NCBI GenBank assembly: GCA_965602035.1
Contig: OZ271919.1
Location: 124,001 to 188,000 of the forward strand
Origin: Natronospirillum sp965602035
GTDB taxonomy: Bacteria; Pseudomonadota; Gammaproteobacteria; Pseudomonadales; Natronospirillaceae
Direction of reading: 5' to 3'
DNA: 64,000 nt
Shown here in pieces: positions 9,001 to 18,800 of the stretch. The translations under genes were made by a program, and so were the position numbers. Every line of letters starts with the position of its first letter. The first letter of the stretch is position 1. The notes beneath the pieces are model-generated. The model did no database searches. It was given only the letters and a program-made list of their open reading frames with translations, and was not told the origin of the DNA.

Positions 9001-10170
9001 TCAGGCTGAACCGGGGGTGGGGCCGAAGACATGCGGCCCCAGATCACCGGGATGGGTGCACCCAAGATACCCCATGGTCTTGCGCATTTCCTCGCTCAAC
9101 AGACCGATTGCATGCTCTGCGCCGGCCTGGCCGGCAGTGGCTACGCCATACAGGGTCGCGCGGCCGATCATGGCTCCATCGGCGCCCCGCGCCAGTGCTT
9201 TCACGATATCACTGCCGCGGCGGATACCACTGTCAATGTAGACTTCCGCACGGCCGTCCACCGCCGATACAATCGCGGGCAGCATATCGATGGCCGCGAC
9301 GGTGCTGTCGAGGTTACGGCCTCCGTGATTTGACACGATGATGGCATCCGCCCCGAGCCGAACGGCCTCTGCGGCGTCCTCCGGTGACATCAGCCCCTTG
9401 ATAATCAGCTTGTGTGGCCAGTGGGCACGGATCCGGCTGATTACCTCCGCTGTCATATTGTCATGCCGTTTGGGCTTTTTGACTTTGGCACCGGCTGTTA
9501 CGCGGTGCTGGTACTGGGGTGGATAGTTCTCGTGCCGGGGCATGCCGCTGGAGAGCAGATACCTGCCCCATACATTGAACATCCATTCGGGGTGCCGGGC
9601 GACATCAAGTACCGACCGTACGCTCGGCTTGAATGGAATGCTGAAGCCGTTCTTCTGATTGTATTCCCGGTTATTGCCGAGCCCGATGTCAACAGTGACG
9701 ACCAGCGCCTCATAGCCCGCGTCGCGGGCCCGATCGATCAACTGGAACGACAGATCTTCTTCCTGCCACATGTAGAGCTGGAACCACAACGTGCCGCCGG
9801 CTTGGGCGGCGACTTTTTCCAGTGCCGTAATCGATCCCGTTGCCAGCGTGAACGGAATGCCGGCGCTGGCCGCTGCACGAGCCAGCGCAAGTTCGCCCTC
9901 GTACCAGCATAGCCCCGCAACCCCGGTCGGGGAGATCGCCAACGGCAGGGCGGATTTTTTGCCGAAGAATTGCCCGGACAGATCCATGTCCCGGAGATCC
10001 CGGAACGCCCGGGGCAGCAGTTTTAGCCGGTCATAAGCTCCCCTGTTATACCCCAGTGCCACTTCATCCTCTGTGCCACGGTCCAGGTACTCGAACACGC
10101 CCCGAGGCAGGCGGCTGCGGGCTGCAGCCCGCAGATCATGGATGTTGTGGCAGTTTCTGAGGCGCGGCAT
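9001..10170 (-). CDS. FMN-dependent 2-hydroxyacid dehydrogenase/oxidase (LldD/MdlB family)
   Basis: A 389-residue TIM-barrel flavoprotein that oxidises an L-2-hydroxyacid to the 2-oxoacid. The catalytic base motif SNHGGRNLD is near residues 278-286, and the FMN phosphate region DSGIRRGSD and MIGRATLYG follow. ISPTGVAGL near 80 and VTVDIGLGNNRE near 160 are also family-typical. AAGGA lies 7 nt before the ATG. L-lactate, glycolate, mandelate and valine-type hydroxyacid enzymes all share these motifs. The ThDP enzyme next to it and the dioxygenase operon suggest a pathway in which a hydroxyacid is oxidised and then decarboxylated. Confidence 0.93.
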   Translation of the reverse strand: MPRLRNCHNIHDLRAAARSRLPRGVFEYLDRGTEDEVALGYNRGAYDRLKLLPRAFRDLRDMDLSGQFFGKKSALPLAISPTGVAGLCWYEGELALARAAASAGIPFTLATGSITALEKVAAQAGGTLWFQLYMWQEEDLSFQLIDRARDAGYEALVVTVDIGLGNNREYNQKNGFSIPFKPSVRSVLDVARHPEWMFNVWGRYLLSSGMPRHENYPPQYQHRVTAGAKVKKPKRHDNMTAEVISRIRAHWPHKLIIKGLMSPEDAAEAVRLGADAIIVSNHGGRNLDSTVAAIDMLPAIVSAVDGRAEVYIDSGIRRGSDIVKALARGADGAMIGRATLYGVATAGQAGAEHAIGLLSEEMRKTMGYLGCTHPGDLGPHVFGPTPGSA

Positions 10171-10262
10171 TGCGGATTCCTTAATGGGGAACGGTGTTCC
10201 GTAAAGTATTGCGCCGCTGTTGTCTTGTCAAATCCGGAAAGCCATATGACAGTGCACAGGCG

Positions 10263-11909
10263 TTACGTGATGGTGTCATTGTTGCTGAAAAACTCAAACC
10301 GGCCTTTCGCGGTACGCTTTACCCGGTACAGCGCGGTGTCCGCCTGGCGTACCACGGTCTGTATACTGACCTCTCGGCCAGTCCAGACTGACACACCGAT
10401 ACTGCAACCGACCTGAAGCGTCTGACCATCGGACAAGGAAATAGGCTCATGCAATGCACTGAGCAGACGCTCGCACAACTCTGTAAGAGCCGTCCGCGTC
10501 GTGCCTTCCGAGAGCGCGACCGCCACAATGAATTCGTCGCCGCCCAGGCGGGCCGCGAGGTCTTCTGGCCTGAGTGCATGCTTCAGACGGCGAGCGGCTT
10601 CAACGAGAATCTGATCGCCAGCGTGATGTCCCAGTTCGTCGTTGACCGATTTGAAGCCGTCGAGATCCATGAACAATACGGCAATCTGACGGCCGGACTG
10701 GCCGGCCTGCTGCACCTGCCGGTCGAGCCAGGCGTTGAGGTAGGCACGGTTGGGCAGGCCGGTCAGGGCGTCGGTATGAACCTGGCCGTGCAGCGCATCG
10801 ATTTCAATTTTCTGAGAGGAAAGACGTTCCACCATGTTCTGCAAGGACACGGACAGTTGCCGCAGTTCCGGAGAACTCGTTTCAACAGGAATACGCGCAT
10901 CGCTCCCGCTGCGAATGCGGTCGGCCGCCCGGGCGAGCCTGACCAGCGGTGAAGACATCCGGTTGATCACCCACAGGCCCAGCAGCGCTGCCGCCAGAGC
11001 CAGCCCGATACCGGTCAGGCTGATGGTCCACTGCAGTCGACCGATTGGCTGAAAAGCCGTCGCCTCGGGCACCCGAGCCAGTACTGTCCACCCCAGACCC
11101 TCGAACCGACCCTCACCATCGCTGGCGGCCCAGCCGGTCAGATAACGGCGACCGTTCGGCCAGTCAGTTACCGTCGTGCCTGCCATGCCGGACGTCATCG
11201 CAGACAGCGGAATACTTGTGCCGATCATGTCACGCGGTCCGAGCAGTACCGTGTTGTCGCGGGCAACCACGAGCAACTCGATTCCCCGTCGACGGCTTTC
11301 CGGGCGGAGCATGGTGTCCTCGATCTGAAAGGCCCATTCCCAGCTCAGGTGAACGGCGAGCACGCCGGCTGGATTGCCGTCGGCTCTCTGGATCGGTGTG
11401 GCTATATCAACGAACTTGATCGGCTCGCCCGATGGGTTGGGTAACAGCGCGGAGAGCAATTCGGCGTCATGGACATCGCCGATCCACAACGATTGCTGTC
11501 CCTGTTGAAATACGGGCCGATGGCTGATATCCCGGCCCTCAAGTATGCCGCCGGTTCCCGCCCTTACGACTCCTTGCGTATCCATGAGCCCGATCCAGGA
11601 GACTACGCTGTAATTGGACTGCAGCTCTTCGAGGTGCCGTCGATACTGGGCCAGGTCAGCGTCTGAGGGTGGTCTGACGGTACTTTCAATGAGCCGTACT
11701 TCATTGATGCGGGCCTCCATGCTGCGGTCGAGCTTGTCCGCCATCTGGAACGCGGTGTTGGCGATCTCGCTTTCGATCAGGGTTCGGGTGTGGGTAGCCG
11801 CGAACTGGTAAGCGAGAACACCCAGCACCAGTGCCAGCAACGACATCAGGGCGGTGAGTGCCAGCGCCAGGCGGTAGCGATGGGGCACGTTGGAGAATTT
11901 GTCAGCCAT
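10263..11909 (-). CDS. Membrane sensor diguanylate cyclase (Cache-HAMP-GGDEF)
   Basis: A 548-residue inner-membrane enzyme that makes cyclic di-GMP from two GTP. The start at 11909 is chosen because GGAG lies 8 nt upstream and the first membrane helix follows directly; an open frame continues 48 codons further. A periplasmic Cache-like sensor of about 260 residues lies between helices near 15-35 and 285-305, followed by HAMP and then the GGDEF domain. The catalytic GGDEF motif is intact, and RPED exactly five residues before it is the product-inhibition I-site (RxxD). There is no EAL domain. The sensed ligand is unknown. Confidence 0.93.
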   Translation of the reverse strand: MADKFSNVPHRYRLALALTALMSLLALVLGVLAYQFAATHTRTLIESEIANTAFQMADKLDRSMEARINEVRLIESTVRPPSDADLAQYRRHLEELQSNYSVVSWIGLMDTQGVVRAGTGGILEGRDISHRPVFQQGQQSLWIGDVHDAELLSALLPNPSGEPIKFVDIATPIQRADGNPAGVLAVHLSWEWAFQIEDTMLRPESRRRGIELLVVARDNTVLLGPRDMIGTSIPLSAMTSGMAGTTVTDWPNGRRYLTGWAASDGEGRFEGLGWTVLARVPEATAFQPIGRLQWTISLTGIGLALAAALLGLWVINRMSSPLVRLARAADRIRSGSDARIPVETSSPELRQLSVSLQNMVERLSSQKIEIDALHGQVHTDALTGLPNRAYLNAWLDRQVQQAGQSGRQIAVLFMDLDGFKSVNDELGHHAGDQILVEAARRLKHALRPEDLAARLGGDEFIVAVALSEGTTRTALTELCERLLSALHEPISLSDGQTLQVGCSIGVSVWTGREVSIQTVVRQADTALYRVKRTAKGRFEFFSNNDTIT

Positions 11910-12111
11910 CGGTGGCTCCAGACCGGATGGCGACGCAACTCCGCGCGTCCTGTTCCGGACGTCTTTTCCGTTGCAGAACCAGGGTTTCCCGGAGGGCCGC
12001 GCCTTGACCCACTTCCGGTTTCCGGCCGGCGGGGGGCTGCTGTCTGGAATCAAATGTCATAAGATGAATCGTACTGACTGCGTGTCACGCTGGCAATGAG
12101 AGGTGTCCCCG

Positions 12112-12837
12112 GTGTGCGGAGCGTATTTTCTGCAACAATCAGCGTCACTGAGGGAGCATTTCGGCATCGTCTCACAGGATGATATTGGCGATTTCATGTT
12201 GGACGGTGGGCCTGCCCCGTTTTCCCTGTTCGATGCGCCGGACCAAGAAATGCTGGCGGTTTTCCGGCCGACTGACAAGGTGCCGTTTCTGGCGCTGGGC
12301 CGCAACGGGCAGTGGGTCGGCCGCTCAGCTACCTGGTGGCTGGCGATGGACCGAAAGGGTGATCACTGGGAACCCAACCAGAAACTGGCGTCGTTCAACA
12401 GCCGTATCGATAAGGTCACAGGGACGGGCCGTTCCATCCATACCATGCCCCCGCGTTCGTTTCGAGTGGTCGTTCCTGCAACCGGGTTCGTGGAATGGCA
12501 TGACCGCAGGCCCCACCTGTTCGTGCGCAGCGATGGCCGTGCGATTCGCCTGGGTGGCATGGCCAAGGCCTATGAGATCGACGATGGGTATCAGTACGCC
12601 GTGTCCATTGTGACACTCCCCGGGCATGAGAAAACCCGACACATTCACCAGAAATCGGTGCCATTGATGCTGTCCGAAGACTTGATGCCCGCGTGGCTGG
12701 ACCGCTCTTTGCCTCACAGCGACTTCAGACACCTGCAGAACCCGCTGATTCCTCATGATCTGCAGATTCAGCCGGTAGCGGACCTGAAAACGATGTATCC
12801 GGCGGGAGAGACCGAAGCGGTTGCGTCGGATCTGTAG
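12112..12837 (+). CDS. yedK: SOS-response-associated peptidase, YedK/HMCES family
   Basis: A 241-residue protein that crosslinks to abasic sites in single-stranded DNA through Cys2. The GTG at 12112 is chosen over the upstream GTG at 12103 because it gives Met-Cys-Gly, placing Cys at position 2 after Met removal, and because GAGAGG lies 8 nt upstream. Conserved active-site residues are seen: Asn in FNSRIDKV, Glu in TGFVEWH, and His in RHIHQKSVP. The stop codon TAG is part of a REP-like GTAGGAG sequence. It is probably transcribed alone; no LexA box was recognised. Confidence 0.92.
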   Translation: MCGAYFLQQSASLREHFGIVSQDDIGDFMLDGGPAPFSLFDAPDQEMLAVFRPTDKVPFLALGRNGQWVGRSATWWLAMDRKGDHWEPNQKLASFNSRIDKVTGTGRSIHTMPPRSFRVVVPATGFVEWHDRRPHLFVRSDGRAIRLGGMAKAYEIDDGYQYAVSIVTLPGHEKTRHIHQKSVPLMLSEDLMPAWLDRSLPHSDFRHLQNPLIPHDLQIQPVADLKTMYPAGETEAVASDL

Positions 12838-12865
12838 GAGTGCGCCTAGGGCCGCGAAATCGCAG
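12834..12865. repeat. REP-like element
   Basis: The sequence GTAGGAGTGCGCC followed by TAGGGCCGCGAAATCGCAG matches the head and tail of the elements at 15717-15854 (GTAGGAGCG..GGGCGCGAAATCGCAG). Its TAG supplies the stop codon of yedK. Confidence 0.6.
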
Positions 12866-12933
12866 CATTCCGCACGCCCTGAACCCGAATTTCTGCGCTG
12901 CATTAAAGGGTCGATTCTGAACGCGAGGTTTCA

Positions 12934-14247
12934 ATGAATCTGAACGCATACGCTGACCACCTGGATACACTTCGTCGCCGATTCGACCATGCTCTGGCCG
13001 CGACCGATTTTGATCAGGTTGTACTCAGTGCCGGCGACAAGGTAACGATCCCGGATGATGACCAGACCTACCCCTATTCTCCGCGGGCATTTGCACAGCA
13101 GTGGCTGCCGTATGAACCAGCGCCGGGTACACTGATCATTTACCGGCCGGGTCATCGCCCGGTATTGATCTGGCCGTCGCGTGCCGACTTCTGGCACCTC
13201 AGCCCCGCAGAACCGAGCGGTGAATGGACGCGTCACTGGGAAATCCAGGCGGCTGAGTCGCCGTTTTCGTGGATCCGCGTGCGGCTGAACGGTTTGTATA
13301 CGGCCTGGGTCGGGCCGGATCCCGGGCTGGATGCTTCGTCCATCGTGCTGGAGCCGGCCGCGGTGATGACAAGGCTGCGCTTTGAGCGGGCATGGAAAAC
13401 CGGGTTTGAGCTGGACTGCATGGTTGCTGCCACCGAACTCGGTGTGGGCGGACACCTTGCCGCAGCGAACGCTTTCAGACTCCGCGATTCGGAAGCTGGC
13501 ATCTATCGGGAATTTCTCCGCGCCAGTAGGCAGTTGGAAAGCACCGAGCCTTACCCGGGCATTGTGGCTCTGAACGATGCGGCTGCCACATTGCACTACG
13601 AGAGGCGCCGGTTTGATCCTCCGGGGGAACACCGGACGCTGTTGATTGACGCAGGGGCCCGGGTAAACGGGTATGCGAGCGATATCACCCGCACCCACAC
13701 AACGAGTTCCGGTCGATTTGAAGCGCTGCGTGCTGCGGTAGCGGCCCTGTCCGGGCGTCTGGTGCAGCAGGCAATGCCAGGTGTTTCAATGCCGGAACTC
13801 CATCGCCGGGCCGTGTCCGGTATTGCGGATATTCTCTATACCCATGAAATCTGTCGGCTGCCGGCCAGTGAACAGGTGGAGAAGGGGATTCCAGGCGTGT
13901 TTTTCCCGCACGGACTCGGGCACTTGCTTGGGCTGCAGGTGCATGACACCGGTGGTCACCAGCAGGATGAATCCGGCATTACGGTACCCGATCCCGATTA
14001 CCCGGCGCTGCGACTCACCCGCACGCTGAGCGCCGGCATGGTATTGACAATCGAGCCCGGCCTCTACTTTATTCCGATGCTGCTGAGGCGGATGGACCAG
14101 GATATCCCGGACCACGGTGTGGATATGGCATTGGTCGAAGAGCTGGCTCCCTGGGGTGGTGTTCGGTGGGAAGACAATATACTGATCACCGAGTCAGGCT
14201 CCCGCAACCTTACGGCAGAGGCCTTCGCCCTTCTGGACCAGCCATAA
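12934..14247 (+). CDS. pepQ: Xaa-Pro dipeptidase (M24 family, PepQ-like)
   Basis: A 437-residue cytosolic dinuclear metallopeptidase that cleaves Xaa-Pro dipeptides and in some members organophosphate triesters. The N-terminal creatinase-like domain covers about residues 1-160 and the pita-bread domain the rest. Metal ligands are visible in order: Asp in LIDAGARV (about 238), Asp in YASDIT (about 249), His in HGLGHLLG (about 328), Glu in TIEPGLY (about 373) and Glu in RWEDNIL (about 411). This spacing agrees with PepQ. It stands alone between yedK and the DUF427 gene. Confidence 0.92.
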   Translation: MNLNAYADHLDTLRRRFDHALAATDFDQVVLSAGDKVTIPDDDQTYPYSPRAFAQQWLPYEPAPGTLIIYRPGHRPVLIWPSRADFWHLSPAEPSGEWTRHWEIQAAESPFSWIRVRLNGLYTAWVGPDPGLDASSIVLEPAAVMTRLRFERAWKTGFELDCMVAATELGVGGHLAAANAFRLRDSEAGIYREFLRASRQLESTEPYPGIVALNDAAATLHYERRRFDPPGEHRTLLIDAGARVNGYASDITRTHTTSSGRFEALRAAVAALSGRLVQQAMPGVSMPELHRRAVSGIADILYTHEICRLPASEQVEKGIPGVFFPHGLGHLLGLQVHDTGGHQQDESGITVPDPDYPALRLTRTLSAGMVLTIEPGLYFIPMLLRRMDQDIPDHGVDMALVEELAPWGGVRWEDNILITESGSRNLTAEAFALLDQP

Positions 14248-14398
14248 CAACTGACGCCACAAACGAGGACTGAAACACGGGCGGGGTAGTGGGTAGCTTC
14301 AATTCTCTGATGACTCCCTCGGCACAAAAAGCATTCCTTGGCTACATTTGTGGATGCAATCTTTGGATAAACATACCCGACATGAGCGAGAGGATATC

Positions 14399-14755
14399 AT
14401 GGCACAGACCGATTCAGACCGCATAGAACTGCATCGCCATGGCCAACGGGTGACCGTGCGTATCGGCACCGAGACAATCGCCGACACAAGGGATGCGATC
14501 GAGCTTAGTGAGACCGGTTACCCGTCCCGGCAGTATTTACCGTGTGAGGCTATAGTCAGCGGTAGACTGTCAGTGTCGAATACGAGAACCCATTGTCCGT
14601 TCAAGGGGGATGCCAGGTATTACGATCTGATTATGGATGGTAAAACCTATCACGATGCGGCCTGGAGTTACCCCGAACCGCTTGAGGACATGGCAGACAT
14701 AGCAGGCAGGGTAGTATTTGATGACCGATTGTTTGAGTACCGTATCGGCAACTGA
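14399..14755 (+). CDS. DUF427-domain protein
   Basis: A 118-residue protein of the DUF427 fold, recognised by TVRIGTETIADTRDAIEL, an SRQYLP segment and CPFKGDARYYDL. AGAGGAT lies 7 nt before the ATG at 14399; an open frame extends 17 codons upstream but lacks a better site. The biochemical role of the family is not established, and the Cys-Pro-Phe-Lys motif is its most conserved part. It lies 44 bp before a 3-hydroxyisobutyrate-dehydrogenase-like gene and may be co-transcribed with it. Confidence 0.85.
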   Translation: MAQTDSDRIELHRHGQRVTVRIGTETIADTRDAIELSETGYPSRQYLPCEAIVSGRLSVSNTRTHCPFKGDARYYDLIMDGKTYHDAAWSYPEPLEDMADIAGRVVFDDRLFEYRIGN

Positions 14756-14808
14756 GTGCCTGCCCGACCCCGGTATCGGACGGTGGGGCATTAGGAGGAA
14801 TGGTGATA

Positions 14809-15720
14809 ATGAACGTGGCATTTATCGGGCTCGGTGTAATGGGGTTTCCCATGGCCGGTCACCTCAGCAGTCAGGGGCATCGGGTCCGGGTTTACAACCG
14901 GACCCGGGCGAGAGCCGAATACTGGACCAGAGAGAACGAGGGTGACGCTTGCGCGACGCCGGCAGAGGCGGCCGAAAACGCAGACGTTGCCCTGATCTGC
15001 GTGGGCAACGACGACGATGTACGCTCTGTGGTTTACGGAGAAAATGGCGTTCTGCAGAGTCTGCGGGCTGGGGCAGTACTGGTGGACCACACAACCACCT
15101 CTGCATTGCTGGCAGAGGAACTGGCCGAGGCCTGCAGGGCGCAGCATGTCGGGTTTCTCGACGCGCCGGTGTCGGGCGGTCAGGCCGGTGCCGAGAACGG
15201 CAGGCTCACTGTTATGTGCGGCGGCGACGAACTCACCTTTACCCGAATTCGCCCCATGCTTGAGGCGTATTCCGCCAACGTGACCCGACTGGGTGTTGCC
15301 GGCCAGGGGCAACGCGCCAAGATGGTGAACCAGGTCTGTATCGCCGGTGTTTTACAGGGCCTCAGTGAGGGCCTTCGGCTGGCGGAAAAAGCCGGGCTGA
15401 ATATTCCGGACCTTGTGAACACGCTGAAACATGGCGCTGCCGGATCCTGGCAGATGGAAAACCGGGCAATCACCATGTCGGAGGAAAAATTCGACTTCGG
15501 GTTCGCCATTGACTGGATGCGCAAGGACCTCGGCTTTGCCATGGAAGAAGCACGACGCTATAACCTGCCACTACCAATGACAGAGACTGTGGATCAGGCT
15601 TATGCGCGGCTGCAGGCGCGTGGGCATGGCCGTTCCGATACCTCGGCCTTGATTCTGGATCTGAATCGGCATGACGACATCGCAGCCTCCGGCAGCTCCT
15701 GCACGGATGAGAATTCGTAG
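14809..15720 (+). CDS. NAD(P)-dependent 3-hydroxyisobutyrate dehydrogenase family protein
   Basis: A 303-residue beta-hydroxyacid dehydrogenase. The Rossmann motif FIGLGVMGFPMAGHL opens the protein, DAPVSGGQAGAENG near 125 binds substrate, GQGQRAKMVNQ near 168 contains the catalytic Lys, and KDLGFAMEEA near 240 is also typical. Substrates in this family include 3-hydroxyisobutyrate, tartronate semialdehyde and glyoxylate, and I cannot choose. ATG 14809 is preferred to ATG 14800 because AGGAGG at 14793 is 10 nt away from the former but only 1 nt from the latter. The last dozen residues are encoded by REP-like sequence, whose TAG gives the stop, so the C-terminus may be altered from its ancestor. 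Confidence 0.9.
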   Translation: MNVAFIGLGVMGFPMAGHLSSQGHRVRVYNRTRARAEYWTRENEGDACATPAEAAENADVALICVGNDDDVRSVVYGENGVLQSLRAGAVLVDHTTTSALLAEELAEACRAQHVGFLDAPVSGGQAGAENGRLTVMCGGDELTFTRIRPMLEAYSANVTRLGVAGQGQRAKMVNQVCIAGVLQGLSEGLRLAEKAGLNIPDLVNTLKHGAAGSWQMENRAITMSEEKFDFGFAIDWMRKDLGFAMEEARRYNLPLPMTETVDQAYARLQARGHGRSDTSALILDLNRHDDIAASGSSCTDENS

Positions 15721-15854
15721 GAGCAGGCCAAAGGGCGCGAAATCGCAGTCTCCGGCAGTTCCTGCATGCGTCGTAGGAGCGTCCGAAGGGCGCGAAATCG
15801 CAGTCTCCGGCAGTTCCTGCATGCGCCGTAGGAGCGTCCGAAGGGCGCGATGTG
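15677..15854. repeat. Tandem array of REP-like elements
   Basis: Units of 55-56 bp start at 15717, 15773 and 15828, each opening with GTAGGAGC and containing GGGCGCGAAATCGCAG, CTCCGGCAG and TCCTGCATGCG. A partial unit (ATCGCAGCCTCCGGCAGC) precedes them inside the upstream coding region, and the last unit is cut short just before the uvrA stop. Each head can pair imperfectly with its GGGCGCG tail. Related single copies occur at 12834, 31636 and 31694. Confidence 0.8.
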
Positions 15855-15856
15855 CG

Positions 15857-18800
15857 TTAAAGAATCTCAGCCAGAAACCGCCCGGTGTATGACCGCGTGC
15901 GTTTCGTCAGTGTTTTCGGCAACCCCTGAGCGATTACCCTGCCACCCCGGCTGCCGCCTTCGGGGCCCAGATCGATCACCCAGTCCGCTTCCGCGATAAC
16001 ATCGAGGTTGTGTTCGATCACCAGAACCGTGTTGCCGGCATCCACCAGCCGGTGCAGCACATGCAGAAGCTTGTCTACGTCGGCCATATGCAGCCCGACA
16101 GTGGGTTCGTCGAGCACATACAGATTATGCTGGGCCCGGCGCCCTTTATTGTCTTCAGGCGTCATATTGGCTTTGCTCAACTCCGCCACCAGCTTGATGC
16201 GCTGTGCTTCGCCGCCGCTTAACGTGGGGCTCTGCTGCCCGAGTGTCAGATAGCCAAGGCCTACGTCCTGCAGCAGCCGCAGCGCATGATGAACTTTCGT
16301 GATGGGGGCGAAGAAGTCGACCGCCTCGTCAATGTTCATAGCAAGCACGTCGCCAATGTGTTTGCCTTTATAAGTGACGCTCAGTGTTTCTTCGTTGAAG
16401 CGCCAGCCATGGCAGACGTCACAGGGAACACGTACATCGGGCAGGAAGTTCATTTCGATCTTCTGTTCACCCTGCCCGCCGCAGGCGGCACAGCGGCCAT
16501 CTCCGGCGTTGAAGGAAAAGCGTGCCGGGCTATACCCGCGCAGCCGCGCATCTACGGTGCCCGCGAACAGCTTTCGAATGGTGTCCCAGATGCCGATGTA
16601 GGTAGCCGGGCAGGAGCGGGGCGTTTTGCCGATCGGTGTCTGGTCGACCTCGAGTACCCGGTGAATACCTTCCCAGCCGGTAATGTCTTTCACGCCCTCC
16701 CATACAGGGCGTGATTTACGTCGGTCCCGGCGGGCCGCAATGGCCTGTTTCAGGTTGGGGTAGAGCACGTTGCGAATCAGTGTGCTCTTGCCGCTCCCGC
16801 TGACACCGGTAACACCCACCAACTGACGAAGCGGGATGCGGACATTCAGATTTTTCAGGTTGTTCTGCGTTGCCCCTGAAACACTCAGAGACTCCGGTTC
16901 CCAAAGCTTCCTGAGTTCGGGGTTACGGAGCCCCGGTAGCGGGTGGCGCAGGGGGCTGGCCAGCATCCGGCCCGTGAGCGAGCGCTTGCAGCGCATGATG
17001 TCATCCACGGTACCGGTCACCACAATTTCGCCACCGTTTACCCCGGCGTTGGGGCCGATATCGATGACATGATCAGCCTCGCGAATGGTGTCCTCGTCGT
17101 GTTCGACCACCACGACCGTATTGCCCTGACTCTGCAGCTCGCGCAGGGTTTCGATGAGCCGCCTGTTGTCACGTGTATGCAACCCGATGGTCGGTTCGTC
17201 CAGTACATAGCAGACCCCCTGCAGGCTTGAGCCCAGTTGCGCGGCCAGCCGTATGCGCTGCGCTTCGCCGCCACTGAGGGTGGGTGCCGCACGATCAAGG
17301 CTGAGGTAGTTGAGCCCTACTTTCTGCAGAAACTGCAGCCGACTGAGCATTTCCGCCATCAGGTCGCGGGCAATGGCTTCTTCATGGGGCTGCAGGCTCA
17401 GTGTTCTGGCCCAATGCTCCGCGTCGTCCACGGGTAGCGAAGCCAATCGGGCAATCGAGCGGTCGCGGAAACGCACCGACAAGGCCGTACGGTTCAGCCG
17501 CTGGCCATCGCAGGTGGTGCATATCTGCTCGATGCTGTCTTCGTCCTCGGGTTGCCACGTGGACTCCTCACCGGTCTGTTCCGCGTCAAAACCCTTGAGC
17601 ACCTGCCCGGTTCCGTAACAGGACGGGCACCACCCGTGTTTGGAGTTGTAGGAGAACAGTCTCGGGTCCAGCTCATCAAACCCGTTGCCGCAGGACGGGC
17701 AGGCTCGTTCTGTGGAAAAGAGCCGTTCCTCCGGAGTGGGTCTGCCCGATTTTTCAACGCTGACGGGCGCCAAGATGACAATGCCATTGCTCAGGCTCAG
17801 CGCCTGGTCCAGTGCGGTCTCCAGCGCGTTCGTCTGCTGCGGCTCGACGGTAAGCTCCGAAACGGGCAGTTCGATGTTGTGTTCGCGATAGCGGTCCAGT
17901 TGCGGCCAGTCGGCAGTGGGCTGGTATTCGCCGTCAACGCGCAGGAATTCCACACCTCGCCCGGCTGACCATTCGGCCAGTTCCCGGTAGATACCCTTTC
18001 TTGCCACTACCATGGGGGCCAGTAATCGCACTGAGTGACCCCGGTAGTCACTGAAGATGCGCGCCAGAATCGCTTCACGCGTCTGGGGTTCAATAGGTAC
18101 ATCACAGTCGGGGCAGAACTGGGTGCCCAGCTTGACATAGAGCAGACGCAGGTAGTGATAGATCTCGGTCAGCGTGGCCAGGGTGCTCTTGCGGCCTCCG
18201 CGGCTGGTTCGCTGCTCAATCGCCACGGAAGGCGGTATGCCATAGATCGCGTCGACATCCGGCCGCGATGCCGGCTGCACAAACTGGCGGGCATAGGCAT
18301 TCAGTGACTCCAGATACCGGCGCTGGCCCTCGCCGAAGATAAGGTCAAACGCGAGGGTGCTTTTGCCGCTGCCGCTCACCCCCGAGATTACAGTGAGTTT
18401 GTCCCTCGGAATGGTGACATCGATGTTTTTGAGGTTGTGTTCCCGGGCATGATGCACGCTGATCAAACCTGTTCCGGTCGGTTTGGCTGCCCTCGGTTGT
18501 GACTCGGTGACAACAGGGACTGACCGCAGGGATTTGTCGTAGTCACGCAACGCCCGCGCGGTGAAGCTGTCGGACTCGGAAATCAACTGCTGCGGCGTGC
18601 CTTCGGCAAGCAGCTCACCGCCGGCGTCTCCGCCTTCGGGGCCAATGTCGATCACCCAGTCTGCGGTGCGAATCACATCAAGGTTGTGTTCGATGACTAC
18701 CAGGGAATGGCCGGCCGCCTGGAGTTGCCGGAATGCGCCCATCAGGGTGGCAATGTCGGCAAAGTGAAGCCCGGTTGTGGGTTCGTCGAACAGAAACAGG

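Noticed and set aside
15677..15854. Regularly spaced repeats that might be a CRISPR array
   Set aside because: The whole 55-bp unit is repeated with no variable spacers, and the unit matches dispersed REP-like elements.
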